Positions 46,541-58,200 of a DNA stretch of 64,000 nt are shown piece after piece. The notes under the pieces were generated by a model. The model did not search any database. It saw nothing but the letters and a program-made list of their open reading frames with translations, and was not told the DNA's origin. This DNA comes from Equus caballus (lineage: Eukaryota > Chordata > Mammalia > Perissodactyla > Equidae): positions 101,460,001 to 101,524,000 of the forward strand of contig NC_091687.1 of the NCBI RefSeq assembly GCF_041296265.1, in the 5' to 3' direction. A program made the translations under genes and the position numbers. Numbering within the stretch: position 1 is the stretch's first letter; each line of letters opens with the position of its first letter.

Positions 46541-46898
46541 TCATGATAAAAATATAAAATATTAAAATCCAGATATTGGTTTATATGATTCTTCACTAAA
46601 AGGAACCAGATTTTTTGGAGAAATGGCTATGTCCATGGCTGAAGTGGAGAATGTATCAGAAGAGCTTGAAACATCTTATAATATTAGAAGTGAGGAAGTC
46701 CTCAAAATGTATGGAAACATGTTAATAGAACAAAGGCGTTTGGAGTTCTTATCAAAACTTGGAGGGTTCATATATGGGACGATTAAGCATGTAATGAGAA
46801 TAAATAATTGTAATCCCTTGATAAAAACATTGATGAGTCCATATTGATAGATAGATGAGAGAGAACGATTGATACACACGACATAGAGCTAAATACAT

Positions 46899-46941
<43 letters not shown>

Positions 46942-47860
46942 TGGTAGATGGATGGATAAGTAGATAGGCCCTTACCTTATACTAAAATTGACTATTAATA
47001 AATATAAAAGTGATGAAAGAGTTAGAACAGCACGTTTTGAAATAATCATTACCAGTAATTGAGTCTAGCAAGATCCCCAATGGATGCTGAATTAGTGGCT
47101 GAAACCTTTATGAGGAAGAGAATATTTGTATATTAATTTTAACGGATGCTCCAGAAATTGCATTAGAAAAGAATAATGATTTTATAATGGAGATACTTGG
47201 GAGGCTGCATCTTCACAAAGTGCTCCAAGTGAGTGTCAGCAATAATGGGTCAAATTAACCTCATGCGCATGCTCATGGAATACACTGAGGAGGATACTGG
47301 TTTTTCCTGTAGAAAGTGAATAATGCGATTCAAAAACGAGAAACTTCATACAACACCAATTTGAGGAACAATTCACTAAAGAACTGCTCTGTAATCTTCA
47401 AAAATATCAGTGTCATCAAAGGCAAAGAAAAGTCTGAGCAACTATTCCAGATGAAAGGAGAATCAACGTAGATGACATTAAATATAATATGTAACCTTGG
47501 ATTGGGTCCTGGATGGGGGAGGATTAGAGAGAGAATATTGTAGATTAAAGAATCATGTCAGTATTAAATTGCTTGATTTTGATAATTCTATTGTGGTTAG
47601 ATTAGTGAATATCTTTGTTCTTGGTGAAAATAAGATGAATTTAGGGGTAAGTGGGCATGATATCTACACTTTCAACTCAAATGATTCCAGAAAAAAAATA
47701 CATATATATAGATAAAAAAGAATAAGGCAAATATGACAAAAAATTTAAAATTCGTTGAATTGGGTGAATGTATATGTGAATTCTTTGCATAATTTTTGAC
47801 ACTTTTTCTGTAAGTTTAAATTTATTTCATATTAAAAGTTAGAAACATGAAGGAAACCAT
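46541..47860 (+). mobile_element. Old L1ME-like LINE 3' end
   Basis: 'gagaaatggctatgtccatg', 'ggattgggtcctggatgggg', 'cttgattttgataattctat' and a terminal 'tctgtaagtttaaatttatt' resemble an L1ME/HAL1 3' region. It ends about 150 bp before the OR2A2-like coding exon. It is interrupted by a GATA microsatellite. Confidence 0.5.
46899..46961 (+). repeat. (GATA)n microsatellite
   Basis: About ten uninterrupted GATA units followed by degenerate GATG/GGTA units. A likely length polymorphism. Confidence 0.95.
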
Positions 47861-47964
47861 TTTGGGGGAGTAGGGGAAGCTGTCAAGTAGGAACAAGGCT
47901 ACAACCTTTCTCTGAGCTCATTTTGAGATAAACAACTCCAATTTTTGTTGATTCTCAGGCTCTG

Positions 47965-47983
47965 ACCCTTTATCATATTTCAG
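47965..47983 (+). promoter_or_regulatory. Possible 3' splice site of the OR2A2-like gene
   Basis: A pyrimidine-rich stretch (ccctttatcatatttcag) ends in AG at 47982-47983, 24 bases before the ATG. A second, weaker 'gattctcag' lies just upstream. Confidence 0.5.
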
Positions 47984-48007
47984 TCCTTGACAAACTGTCA
48001 TTAAGAA

Positions 48008-48940
48008 ATGGGAAGCAACCAGTCATGGGTCACAGAGTTCGTCTTGGTGGGATTCGAGCTCAGTGCAGACTTGGAAGTGCTCCTCCTCTGGGTCTTCTCC
48101 CTGTTCTACATCTTCAGTCTGTTGGCAAATGGCGTGATCTTGGGACTCATCTGTCTGGACCCGAGTCTACACACCCCCATGTACTTCTTCCTCTCACATC
48201 TGTCCATCATTGACATGTCCTATGCTTCCAGTAATGTGCCCAAGATGTTGGCAAACTTAGTGAACCACAATAGAACCGTATCCTTTGTTCCATGCATTAT
48301 GCAGACATTTTTGTATTTGGGTTTTGCTGCTACAGAGTGCCTGCTTTTGGTGGTGATGTCCTATGATAGGTTTGTGGCGATCTGCCACCCCCTCCACTAC
48401 ACTGTCATCATGAACTGGAGAGTGTGCATGGTCCTGGCTGTCTCTTCCTGGTCATGTGGATTTATTCTGGCTCTGGTACATGCAATTCTCCTTCTCAGGT
48501 TGCCCTTCTGTGGACCCCGGAAAGTGAACCACCTCTTCTGTGAAATTCTGTCTGTCCTCAAGCTGGCCTGTGCTGACACCTGGATCAACCAAGTGGTTAT
48601 CCTTGCTGCTTCTGTTTTTGTCTTAGTTGGGCCTCTCTGCTTAATGCTAGTTTCCTATATGCGCATCGTCTGGGCCATCCTAAAGATCCAGTCAAAGGAG
48701 GGCGGCACAAAGGCCTTCTCCACCTGCTCCTCCCACCTCTGTGTGGTTGGACTCTTCTTTGGCATCGCCATGGTGGTTTATATGGTCCCAGACTCCAATC
48801 AACAAGAAGAGCAAGAGAAAATACTGTCCCTGTTTCACAGCCTCTTTAACCCCATGCTGAACCCCCTCATCTACAGCCTGAGGAATGCTCAGGTGAAGGG
48901 GGCCTTGTATCGAGCACTGCAGAAGAAGAGGCCCATGTGA
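48008..48940 (+). CDS. OR2A2: Intact olfactory receptor, OR2A2-like
   Basis: A 310-residue single-exon odorant receptor, expected to act in olfactory cilia through Golf. Seen: NQS glycosylation site at 4-6; TM1 with LLANGVILG (Ala replaces the usual Gly before Asn41); LHTPMYFFLSHLSIIDMSY from 54; TM3 Cys96; MSYDRF at 117-122; SWSCGFILALVHAILLLRLPFC; RKVNHLFCEILSVLKLACADTW at 170-191; KAFSTCSSHLCVVGLFFGIAMVVYM from 235; VPDSNQQEEQEK; PMLNPLIYSLRNAQVKGAL from 282. No stop or frameshift. SWSCGF, VNHLFCEIL, GIAMVVYMVPDSNQ.EEQEK and RNAQVKGAL are the distinctive words of human OR2A2 as I recall it, so orthology is likely. The start is fixed by the M..NQSW..E pattern. It lies 15.3 kb downstream of the OR2A14-like gene on the same strand. 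Confidence 0.95.
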   Translation: MGSNQSWVTEFVLVGFELSADLEVLLLWVFSLFYIFSLLANGVILGLICLDPSLHTPMYFFLSHLSIIDMSYASSNVPKMLANLVNHNRTVSFVPCIMQTFLYLGFAATECLLLVVMSYDRFVAICHPLHYTVIMNWRVCMVLAVSSWSCGFILALVHAILLLRLPFCGPRKVNHLFCEILSVLKLACADTWINQVVILAASVFVLVGPLCLMLVSYMRIVWAILKIQSKEGGTKAFSTCSSHLCVVGLFFGIAMVVYMVPDSNQQEEQEKILSLFHSLFNPMLNPLIYSLRNAQVKGALYRALQKKRPM

Positions 48941-49909
48941 AGGGTAGACAGAATGTTGTTTGATTGCAGATTTCCTTTTAAAATATGTGCTTTGTGAAGC
49001 AAAATGTCAAAAAAATTTCCCACTTTGAATTTTGATGCAAAAATGGTACCGGCCCAAATTTTAGCTCTGAAAATAGGGCGAAGTTCCAAGGCAAAGCATA
49101 TCTTCTAAACTTTAAAGACCATGTTAGGAAATGTGGCAGCTAAATAATCGGAATATTTACTCTGTCTTTTAAGAAATATTGAATTCTCTTTATTTTGGAA
49201 GCCAAGAATACTAATGTATGGAGAAAAAATTTAAATGTCGGAAAAGGATATCAATACATTTCTCTGGCTTACGTATTTAGACATAGATGACTTCTTCTCA
49301 CCTTGTGGTAGCTGGAAACAGTGCAGTAAAATTAATACCATGAGAGACAACTTCCAAAGGAGACTTAAAATTTCAACAAAGAAAATACTACAGAATTATA
49401 TGACTCTTCTTCCCCAATTGTGAGGCCAATGAAATAAGAGTTTAGAGAAACTCTAGATTACTTGGTGGAATAATTTAGAAGTAAAGGGAAAAAGTTAGAG
49501 AGAGATTTATTCCAACAAGAAACTGTATAAAAAATCCTCAAATATATTAAAAGTTTAAGATTTGGTCAAAAGGAAATTCATTAGTCAATATGTAAATAGT
49601 TCCAGAGATAAGGGTTTTGAATATTGCTTAAACATTACACTTATTTTGGGGTCATGATTTTTCTAATAATGTAAAATTTAATCCTGTTGGAATTCTTGAA
49701 AATTTTCCCACCAAAATTTGTGTACTCTTTGAACCAAGTAAGCTGAAGATGGTTTGGGGTAGCACCAAGCAGCATGAGACAACTAGGATATAGCCAACAT
49801 CATTTGTCCTTCACGGCAGCAAGAATTCCTCTGGTTGTATGAAACAGTATTGAACAACCGTCTTTGGGACGCTAAGAAGGATTCAATAAGTTAGGATTTC
49901 TCCCTTTTT
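48941..49909. other. 3' flank of OR2A2-like gene
   Basis: AT-rich; no clear AATAAA within the first 200 bp and no gene. The 3' UTR may extend into this stretch. Confidence 0.5.
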
Positions 49910-51065
49910 GTAAAAATTCAATATTTACATATATTGCAAAATGATCACCACAGTAAGTCCAGTTAACATCCTTCACTATACATAGTCACAAAATTTTTTT
50001 CCTGTGACAAGAACTTTTAATGTCTTATCTCACCCTCTTTCACATATACCGTACAGTATTATTAACTATAGTCATCATGCTGTATGTAAATACCCAAGAT
50101 TTATTTATTTTATAACTCTCAGCTTGTCCTTTCTGACCCCTTTCACCCGTTTTTCCCACCCTCCCACCCCTTCCTCTGGCAACCACCAATTTGTTCTCTG
50201 CATCTATGAGGTCTTCTTTGTTTTTTTGTTTTTAGATTCCACCTGTAAGTGAGATCATACAATATTTGACTTATTTCACTTAGGCTAGTGCCCTCAAGGT
50301 GAATCCATGTTGTCAAAAATGGCAAAAGTTCCTTCTTTTTATGGCTCAATAATATTCCATTGTGAGGTGTGTGTATCTGTGCACGCTTCCATGTGTATAC
50401 ACACCACATTTTCTTTATCCATTTATCTATCGATGACAGTTAGGTTGTTTCCACGTCTGCAGTGTAATAATGCTGCAGTGAACAGGGGGGGGCAGAACCT
50501 TTTTGAGTTAGTGCTTCCTTTCCTTTGGATAAAGAGCCAGAAATGGGATTGTTAGACCAGATGTTCTATTTTTAATTTTTTTGAGGAAACTCCATGCTGT
50601 TTTCCCTAGTGGCTGCACCAATTTACCTTCCCACCAATAGTGCACAAGAGTTCCCTTTTCTCCACATACTTGCCAGCATTTATTATTTCCTGTCTTTTTC
50701 AGAATAGGTATACTAACAGGTGTGAGGTGTTATCTCACTGTGGTTGCGATTTGCATTTCTCTGATGACTAGTGATGTTGAGTACCCTTTCATGTACCTGT
50801 TGGCCATCTGTATATCTTCTGAATGGAAGAATGCCCATTCAGATCCTCTGCCGATTTTTTAAGCAGATTGCTTGTTTTTCTATTGAGTTGTATGAGTTCT
50901 TTACATATTTTGAATATTAACCCCTTAACAGATAGATGATTGTAAATATTTTCTCCCATTTGGTAGGTTGCCTTTTCGTTTTGTTTATGATTTCCTTTGA
51001 GGTGAAGAAGCCTTTTAGTTTTATTATAAAATGCATCATGATGTTAATTTTTCTCTATTTTTTGA
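49910..51065 (-). mobile_element. L1 (L1MA/MB-like) 3' region, minus strand
   Basis: A clear reversed L1 3' end: 'gtattattaactatagtcat', 'cctctggcaaccaccaattt', 'ctcaataatattccattgtg', 'aataatgctgcagtgaacag', 'tagtggctgcaccaatttac', 'caggtgtgaggtgttatctc', 'ttcccaccaatagtgcacaa'. It is 5'-truncated near 51065. The open frames around 50.0-50.5 kb are shadows of it. Confidence 0.9.
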
Positions 51066-51870
51066 CAAGTCATGAAAACTTTATCTCAAGAGTTATAAAA
51101 TTCTAGAATGAGTACAAAATTAAACATAATTAACTTTCATTTGAAAAATATATAGTACCCAAAGCATAAAATATACTGTATTCAAGACTATAACAAAGAA
51201 AGGTGCTGAAAAAGACAACCAACCAAAAAGATGAGGTCCAGCGTGCTGCCCTAGATGTTTAATCTGCCTAAACAAACACAGAAACACTTTACTGAGCAGA
51301 GGATCATCATCTATGCACACTTCCTTTCCTTGCGTTTTTTTTCCATCATAATTTTGCGTCTAAATTGTTCATGTGCTGGCAGTATATGATTGTAATTATA
51401 ATTGTTTTTTTGGCAGAGATTCCCTAGATTTATTCACAGTTCTTTTTTTCTATTGCAGTAACATTGGTTTAAACTTTATATAACTTTCAGGTGGACATCA
51501 TTATGTTTCCTTTTTCGTGTAGATTACATCATGTTCACCCCGCAAAGATTAATTTGATTGTAATTATAATTTAAAACTAAAAGCAATTCTATGTTTCTTC
51601 ACTTCTCTGAGGAAATAATTATATGTCTTTGGAACATAAATTGCCAGAACTTTTAGAGTTATAAATGCTTCAAAGAATAATTAATATCTTTGCTGAAACA
51701 TGAAATAGAAGATAGTTTTAGAGAAGATTATAGTTCTTCAACTCAGTCCTTCCAATGAGAATAAAAAAATTGGCTTGACTATTGCCCAAAGTCAATACTT
51801 CAGGTTCTAAGATGTCAGCCTATATACTCTTTTAATTAACTTAAATATATTCAACAATGTAAGCAAGCTT
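51066..51870. other. 0.8 kb between L1 and duplication breakpoint
   Basis: AT-rich, with no match to the region upstream of copy A. Nothing named. Its right edge is the point where OR-like sequence begins abruptly. Confidence 0.55.
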
Positions 51871-52627
51871 TGTACTTCTTTCTCTCAAACCTGGCCATTG
51901 TGAACATGTCCTAGGCCTCCAGCACTGTCCCTAAGATGCTGGCAAATCTTATAATGCAGGAGAAAACTGTCTCCTCGCTCCATGCATCCTTCAGACTTTT
52001 CTGTATTTGGCATGTGCCGTCATGGAGCGTATGAGTTTGGTGGTGATGTCCTATGATCAGTACGTGGCGATCTGTCATCCCCTGCATTACACTGTCAGCA
52101 TGAGCTGGAGAGTGTGCACTGTCCTGGTGGCCACTTACTGGCTATTCAGCTTCCTCTTGGCTCTGGTCCAAATTACTCTTATTCTGAGGCTGCCCTTTTG
52201 TGGGCCACAAAATTCAATCACACCCTCTGTCAAATCATGTCAGTATTCAAATTGGCCTGTGCTGACACTAGGCTCAACCAAATTGTCCCCTTTGTGGGCT
52301 CTGTGTTTGTCTTAGTCGGGCCCCTCTGCTTGGATCTGGTCTCCTACACATGCACCCTGTTTCCCATCCTCAGCGTCTAGTCTGGGAAGGGCCACAGAGA
52401 GGCCTGCTCACATGTTCCTCCCGCCTATACCTGGTTGGGCTCATCTTTAGCAGTGCCATCATCACATCCCTGGCTCTCAAATCCAACCATTCTCAAGAAC
52501 AAAGGAAAAGCCTATCATTGTTTCACAGACTTTGCACCCCTATACTGAATCCCCTGGTCTACAGCTGGAGGAACCCAGGGCTGAAGGGTGCCCTGACGAG
52601 ATCTGTGGGAAGAAGAGATCAGTGTGA
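51871..52627 (+). pseudogene. OR2A12-like olfactory receptor pseudogene, copy B, 5'-truncated
   Basis: Starts abruptly at the MYFFLS motif, so TM1 and the N terminus are missing. Recognisable parts: YFFLSNLAIV, PKMLANLIMQ, MSYDQYVAICHPLHYTV (DQY in place of DRY), SWRVCTVLVATYWLFSFLLALVQ, LILRLPFCGPQ, MSVFKLACADTRLNQIV, PLVYSWRNPGLKGAL. Lesions: TAG at 51912-51914; 1-bp losses near 51975 and 52213; TAG at 52378-52380 where copy A has Gln; a 1-bp loss near 52390-52410; and the same C-terminal 1-bp loss as copy A near 52596-52610. The ancestral stop would be TGA at 52625-52627. MSVFKLACADTRLNQ matches OR2A12. It cannot encode a receptor. Confidence 0.92.
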
Positions 52628-52829
52628 GGGATGGTTTGTAGTACCCTGAGTGTGTGAGCTTGTTCACACAATTCTGGCTCCTTGAATACCCTTTTGTGTC
52701 CTTTAATGTAACAAACCCAGTACCCTTGATCTTTAGAGTTCTTATAAGGTTAGAAAATAAATACTCACACTGTTTAAGCCATTGACACCAAACCTGAGAT
52801 AAACATTATGAAACAGAAAATCACAGTCT

Positions 52830-54250
52830 GATCCTATTCATGAACATAGATGAAAATATCTTAAAGAAAATATTAGTAAAAGAAGTCCATAAAATAAAAT
52901 ATTACATTATAATAAAGTTTTTCTCCCAAAAAATGCAAGAATTAACACTAAAATAAACAATGAAAAAGATTTGCCACATTCACAAACTAAAGGATACACA
53001 TCATTAGATAAAAAACAATTTTTAAGAAAATGCAACACCAATTCATGATAAAACACTTTACAACCTAGTATAACAATAAACATTCCTAAAGAAGGTCTAT
53101 GTTGTTATTGCCATGGAGTCGGTTATGACTCCTTGTGACCCTGTGTACAGCAGACCCCAACGCTGCCTAGATTTTTTGTGCCATCTCCTCACCTTCCGGT
53201 GCTACCTCAGACAATGCTCCGCTGCTATTTGTAGGGTTTTCATGGCCAATTGTCCCAGAAGTGGGTGTTCCTCCTACTCTGTGTTAGTTTGGAAGTGCCA
53301 CTGAAACCTGTCTTCCATGGTTGACCCTACTGGTATTTGAAATACTGGTGGCATAGCTTTCAGTATCTTAGCAACATGCAGCCACCATAGTATGACAATT
53401 GACAGATGGAGCTGTGGTTCCCTGACCAGGAAATGAACCCCAGCTGTAGCAGTGAGAGCACAGAATCTTAACCACTAGACCACCAGGGCTGGCTAAAGAA
53501 GATCTAGGAAAAAAATAAAAGAGAAAGAAAAAACACACACACACCAGACCTCATACTTCATACTTAGTGAAATGCTGGCAACTTTCCCGGTAAGACAAAG
53601 AATAAGAGAAAGATGTACACCAGCACCACTTGTTTTTCTTGTTTTCGACTTTTTCTAGAGATCCTAACCAGTACAGTTAGACAAAAAGCAGAAATACAAG
53701 CGCACACACATTTTGAGTTGGAATGAACAAATTGTGATAAGACATGATTGCATATGTAGGAAATCCAAAGGAATCTTTTGATATTTATTAAAATTTTAAG
53801 AAAATTCAACAAGGCAGCTTGATGCAAAATCAACATGAACATCTATTATATTTTACACAGCAATAACAAATAATTAAAATAAAATTTTACCAAATGCTAC
53901 CATAGACAACAGGACTTAATTTTGAAACGCTTAGAAAGAAGTCTAACAAACAATATACAAAAACTGTAAAGAGACAATTAGAAAAATTTATTGAGGCACT
54001 ATGGTAACTAAATACACAAATATACAAAGAGAGAAACGCCAGGTTCTTAGATTGGGAACCATAATATTATGAAGATTCAACCTCTTTGAATTGATTAATG
54101 TATGGAATGTATCCTAATCAATATCCTACAGTATCCCAGCAGAATGAATGGGTGTGCGCAGAACTCAAGAAGCTGATTCTAAAATACAAGGGGCCAAGGT
54201 TAGCCCACACACTTTCAGGACAGATAAAGTACAAGGTGGGAGGATTAGAT
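52830..54250 (+). mobile_element. L1 ORF2 fragment (copy B)
   Basis: Follows L1 ORF2 from the reverse-transcriptase region ('cctattcatgaacatagatg', 'ttcatgataaaacactttac') to its C-terminal part ('gatgcaaaatcaacatgaac', 'tctaaaatacaaggggccaa'). The first 180 bp are shared with copy A, so the L1 predates the duplication. It is interrupted by a 393-bp SINE. Confidence 0.75.
53086..53506 (-). mobile_element. Composite tRNA-headed SINE with RTE/BovB-like tail
   Basis: Element about 53100-53492, reverse. Read on the minus strand it has a tRNA-like head with an A box (tggtctagtgg) and a B-box-like gggttcatttcc, then a long body, and ends in a segment whose plus-strand form is 'gttgttattgccatggagtc' followed by 'ggttatgactcc'. 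That terminal motif resembles the 3' end of RTE-clade LINEs (BovB and kin), not L1. The flanks ctaaagaaggtcta (53086-53099) and ctaaagaagatcta (53493-53506) are a 14-bp target-site duplication with one mismatch. It has no A tail. It is distinct from ERE. Confidence 0.8.
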
Positions 54251-54976
54251 TCTCCAGATCATAAATGTACTGCGAAGTCCTAATACCTTAAAGTGTGGCA
54301 TTCATCCAGGGGTTGACCAACAAAGAAACTGAGCAGAACACAAAACCTAGAAGCAGATTCATGCCTCTCTGACACTTGCTACATGAGAGATGTGGCATGG
54401 CCGTTCCCTGGGGAAAGGAAGGGCTTTGCAGTAAACAGTGATAGCACAACTGAGTAACCATAGAGATACTCAGCCCTGCAGAAAACTCAGCTCCTAGTGT
54501 TTTCAAAACCTAAGTGTCGAAGGCAAAACTACAAAGCTTTTAGAAGATATGAAGGGGAAAGATTTTTAAAATAATATGTAAAATAGTTTGCCACAAAAGG
54601 AAACATTGATATATTTGATTAGAGTGAAATCAAGACTCTCTTTAATCAATACAGAGCACAAAAAAAGTGAAAACACAAGATACAGAATCCTCTTCTACCA
54701 GCCCTTCTAATGGATCAGGTCTCAAGCATCACCTCCTCAAAGACGAGCATATTGCAAACACTCTCACTTGCCTTAAGGGACTTTCAACCATATCACTCCA
54801 GTTCTTTGTACCCAAATCACTTTACAAAATAAACAAACCTTAAGAATTAAAGCAGAATACAGGTTTTCTTCTGGCAATACGGTGGATGAGCCATTTTCAG
54901 ATGTTTTGGTAGGAGGATTTTCCAGTATAAAAGTATTCAAAATTGATAAAGAAGCAAAAAGAAATTCTTTTGTCAA
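54251..54976. other. Non-coding duplicated flank (copy B)
   Basis: From about 54323 it aligns with copy A 21176-21843. No gene. Confidence 0.6.
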
Positions 54977-55252
54977 TCTTTCCCTTCTTTTTTAAAGATT
55001 GGCACCTGAGCTAACAATTGTTGCCAAGCTTTTTTTTTTTTCTGCTTTTACTCCCCAAATCCCCCCAGTACATAGTTGTATATTTTAGTCATGGGTCCTT
55101 CTAGTTGTGGCTTGTGGGATGTCTCCTCAGCATGGCTTGATGAGCGGCACTATGTCCATGTCCTGGATTCAAACCAGCGAAACACTGGGCCTCGGAAGCG
55201 GAGCTCGCAAACTCAAAACAGTCGGCCCCAGGGCCACCCCTGTCTTTCCCTT
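54977..55252 (-). mobile_element. ERE SINE (copy B only) with 10-bp TSD
   Basis: Element about 54987-55242, reverse: 'agattggcacctgagctaac', 'ccccagtacatagttgtata', 'gtccttctagttgtggcttg', 'ctcagcatggcttgatgagc', then a reversed head. The flanks tctttccctt at 54977-54986 and 55243-55252 are identical. Copy A has the single, empty site tctttccctt at 21844-21853. The insertion is therefore younger than the duplication. Confidence 0.93.
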
Positions 55253-58200
55253 TTCACCAAGAAGGAAAATCTTTCCCAGAAGCACTCCCTCTAATCACAT
55301 TTCTTCTTGTATTCCATTGACCAAAATGGGGCCAAATGGCCATCTATAAAGCAGTCACTGATAAAGAGGATGAAATTGATAGTTTGGTTTAGATTTATCC
55401 TTGTTTAATCCTCTCTGGCACCAGATGAGGTCTACTTTCTCTGATAACTCTACTACCTAGTACCTGAAGAGATGAGTACTAGGTCAGCAAGGAAGGGGGT
55501 AAGGGCCAGAGGGCAGACAACTAGCAGTACCTGCTAAATGGTTTAAGTTCTGAAGCAAGCCTTCTGAATCCTGAGAAGCAGGAAATTGAAGTGTGCTAAG
55601 TATTCCATACTTTGGTTTTAGGGATCCAATGGATACTTTCTCCAGATAAGACATAATGTTTTAAAAACCTAATGGCTACAATCTCTAAATATAAAGGAAA
55701 ATTATTCTTGTGTCAAGAAGATTGTCTTAAGAAATTTATCTTGTAGCTAAAAATTATGAAGTAGAATGAGTATTTTAGTTGTATAGTGGGTACTTTCACT
55801 TCTGCTACAATAAAAAACATATATGCTTAAAAATAGCATGAGGAGTATGAACCAATTTTTATAAAAAATATTTATCATTGTCTATTTATCCTTCTCTCCT
55901 TATATTTCTCTAAGGGCACAGAGATATGTGGGATTTCATTAACAAAATGTGTGGGTGGTGTGGCTGTATATTTCTGAATTGCTTAACTTGCTTTTATATT
56001 GGGAAAATATTCTTTTTACATGCAAAATAAATATAAAAATACTTTCCTAAAATATCATGGGATTACATTTTCATTAAATTATTCATCAGTCTGTCTTATT
56101 TGTCTTGGATCTGTATATATTCATGGAGAAATCATTGGCATATTAAGCTACTAATCCTAACGGTTATTTCAATGTACTGTGATTTGGAATAAGTTTAGAT
56201 TTTTCCTTTGTACTTTTCAGAATTCCTTTTAATTTTACGTATGGAGCTTATGTCTTTTTACAACGAATATTCCATTTTTTTCCTTAAACATGGTGGGAGA
56301 GGGAGGATGGTAAACAGAGGTAGGGACTTTTAAGAAAAAGGTCACACGAGTGCATCTCTTCTGTTTACCAGTAAATGTGAGCAAGGGGAATGCAGACTTG
56401 ATTCTCTTGATCAATTGTGTCCCTCAGCACCTATACCCTAAACTGCGCCTGCCACATTCCAGGTCTATGGTAAACATTCGATTAAGGAAGATAGTGGTGG
56501 TCAGTACCCAGTCGTCAAGCCCTGAGCAAAATTCAATGGAGTGTTGTGATCCCAGTAATCAGCCCAATCAAGGGGAGGCAATTGCTGGAGAAGTCTACTG
56601 CTGTAAGAGAGAAAAGCATCCCCACGTGAAGCCCATTCACTCCCAGCACAGCAGCGGTAGCAAGGAGTTTGAAAAGAAAACTCTTTATTAGGCCAATATA
56701 TTCCTCACCTGACTTTCTAAGCAGGAAGTGGGTATCAATTAAGTACTTACAGCTACAAGGAAGAAAGGTGATGTCACTAATTGCCTGTTTTACCCTCTGC
56801 TTGGACCCTTGTGCCCATTGCTATTGCTTTCTACACATGTCAGTGCTCCCCAGCCACTTCAGACAATATGTCCATCCCTCAGGAGATTTCCCTTCTCGTT
56901 CTGTTTGCACTGGCTATTTCCTAGCAATTCCATCTGCCTTTGTCCTGTGTTGGACCCCTTAGTTCATTAATCTCACATCTTCCTCTTTCTTGGTTTACTC
57001 CCTTGTTTTGATGAAGCACACCCAAAAACAGCTTCTTTGGTTAAAAACATGTACCATGACAGAAGTTATGGTGAAAACAGTCATCAATACTTCTAATTTT
57101 TCATCATGGCATATATTATTTTATTTTTTTCAAATGCCCTGATGATATTCTATGTGCCAAGTGGACCTAAAAAAAAAATTACAGGACTCCAGCCCTCTGA
57201 AGGAGGAATTATTGTCACAGAGAAGGCATAATATTAAAATGATATTTAAGTGTAGCTCTAGGTGCTGTATTGCGACCTGCAAACACTGTTATCTCTAAAC
57301 TGAACTTAATTTAATAAAGGTCCATCAGGAACGATGGAGCCAAGCCTGTTTTGTAATGTTTATTCTTACTACAAAATAAAATATTAATCAATGTAAATAT
57401 TAATACCACTCATAAGAAGTTTAATACTTTCTATAGTAAATATTTTTGCTCCATCGAGTTCAAAGATTAAAAGCAAAAAAAAAGGAGACAAAGCATGGAA
57501 CCTCTTTGATCTACCATAGGCTGTGTTAAATGTCGCCCTACTGTCATCACCAAAAGAAATAACAGTGGTAATTATGCATATCTGAATGAACATGTGCTAA
57601 ATTTTTATCCTTAGGTCTGAGTGTTGGTAAGTAAAATATGTTTTCTGGAATAATCTTGCTTTGTTTATAAAATTATAGGAAAGATGAACAATAAAAAATA
57701 CTAAACACAATACATTGTTGAAGCACAGCCTTGAAGGATGCTATAATAAGTGCTCTTTGTCTACCAGAGTACGTTAATTTGGTTGGGATAGTTGAGGATG
57801 GCTCCATGACTGTTTTAAAGGATTGGGTTTATGTTTCAAGTCCAATGCGTAATACAAGCAGAAAATTAACTTGAAGTAAGGACTAAGAATTTCAAGATCA
57901 AGAGTCCTGGGGAGTAGGAGTTGAATGAAGTAGGGAGCATGTGTTGGAGAATAAGGAGCTAAGTGGAGTGAGGTTCTATTGGACATACAGGCTATTTTAA
58001 GAAAAGAGATAATCGAATTTTGCCTCCTCTTAAATATTCTTTTTCTACTCTCCAATAGATTAAGTGTATTCCTTCTACTTTGAAGCTCTCCTTCCACCAC
58101 AGTTGAAGAACTAAGACTCTCTAGAGAGCTAGATTACGATAGACACTTAGGAATTTAGACCTGGAAGGACTTGACAATCATCAAATGTTATCGCCTGGGG

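Noticed and set aside
46899-46961. Regular repeat considered as a CRISPR-like array
   Set aside because: A simple GATA microsatellite with no spacers, in a mammalian genome.
53100-53492. tRNA-like head suggesting a tRNA gene
   Set aside because: Part of a composite SINE bounded by a 14-bp target-site duplication.
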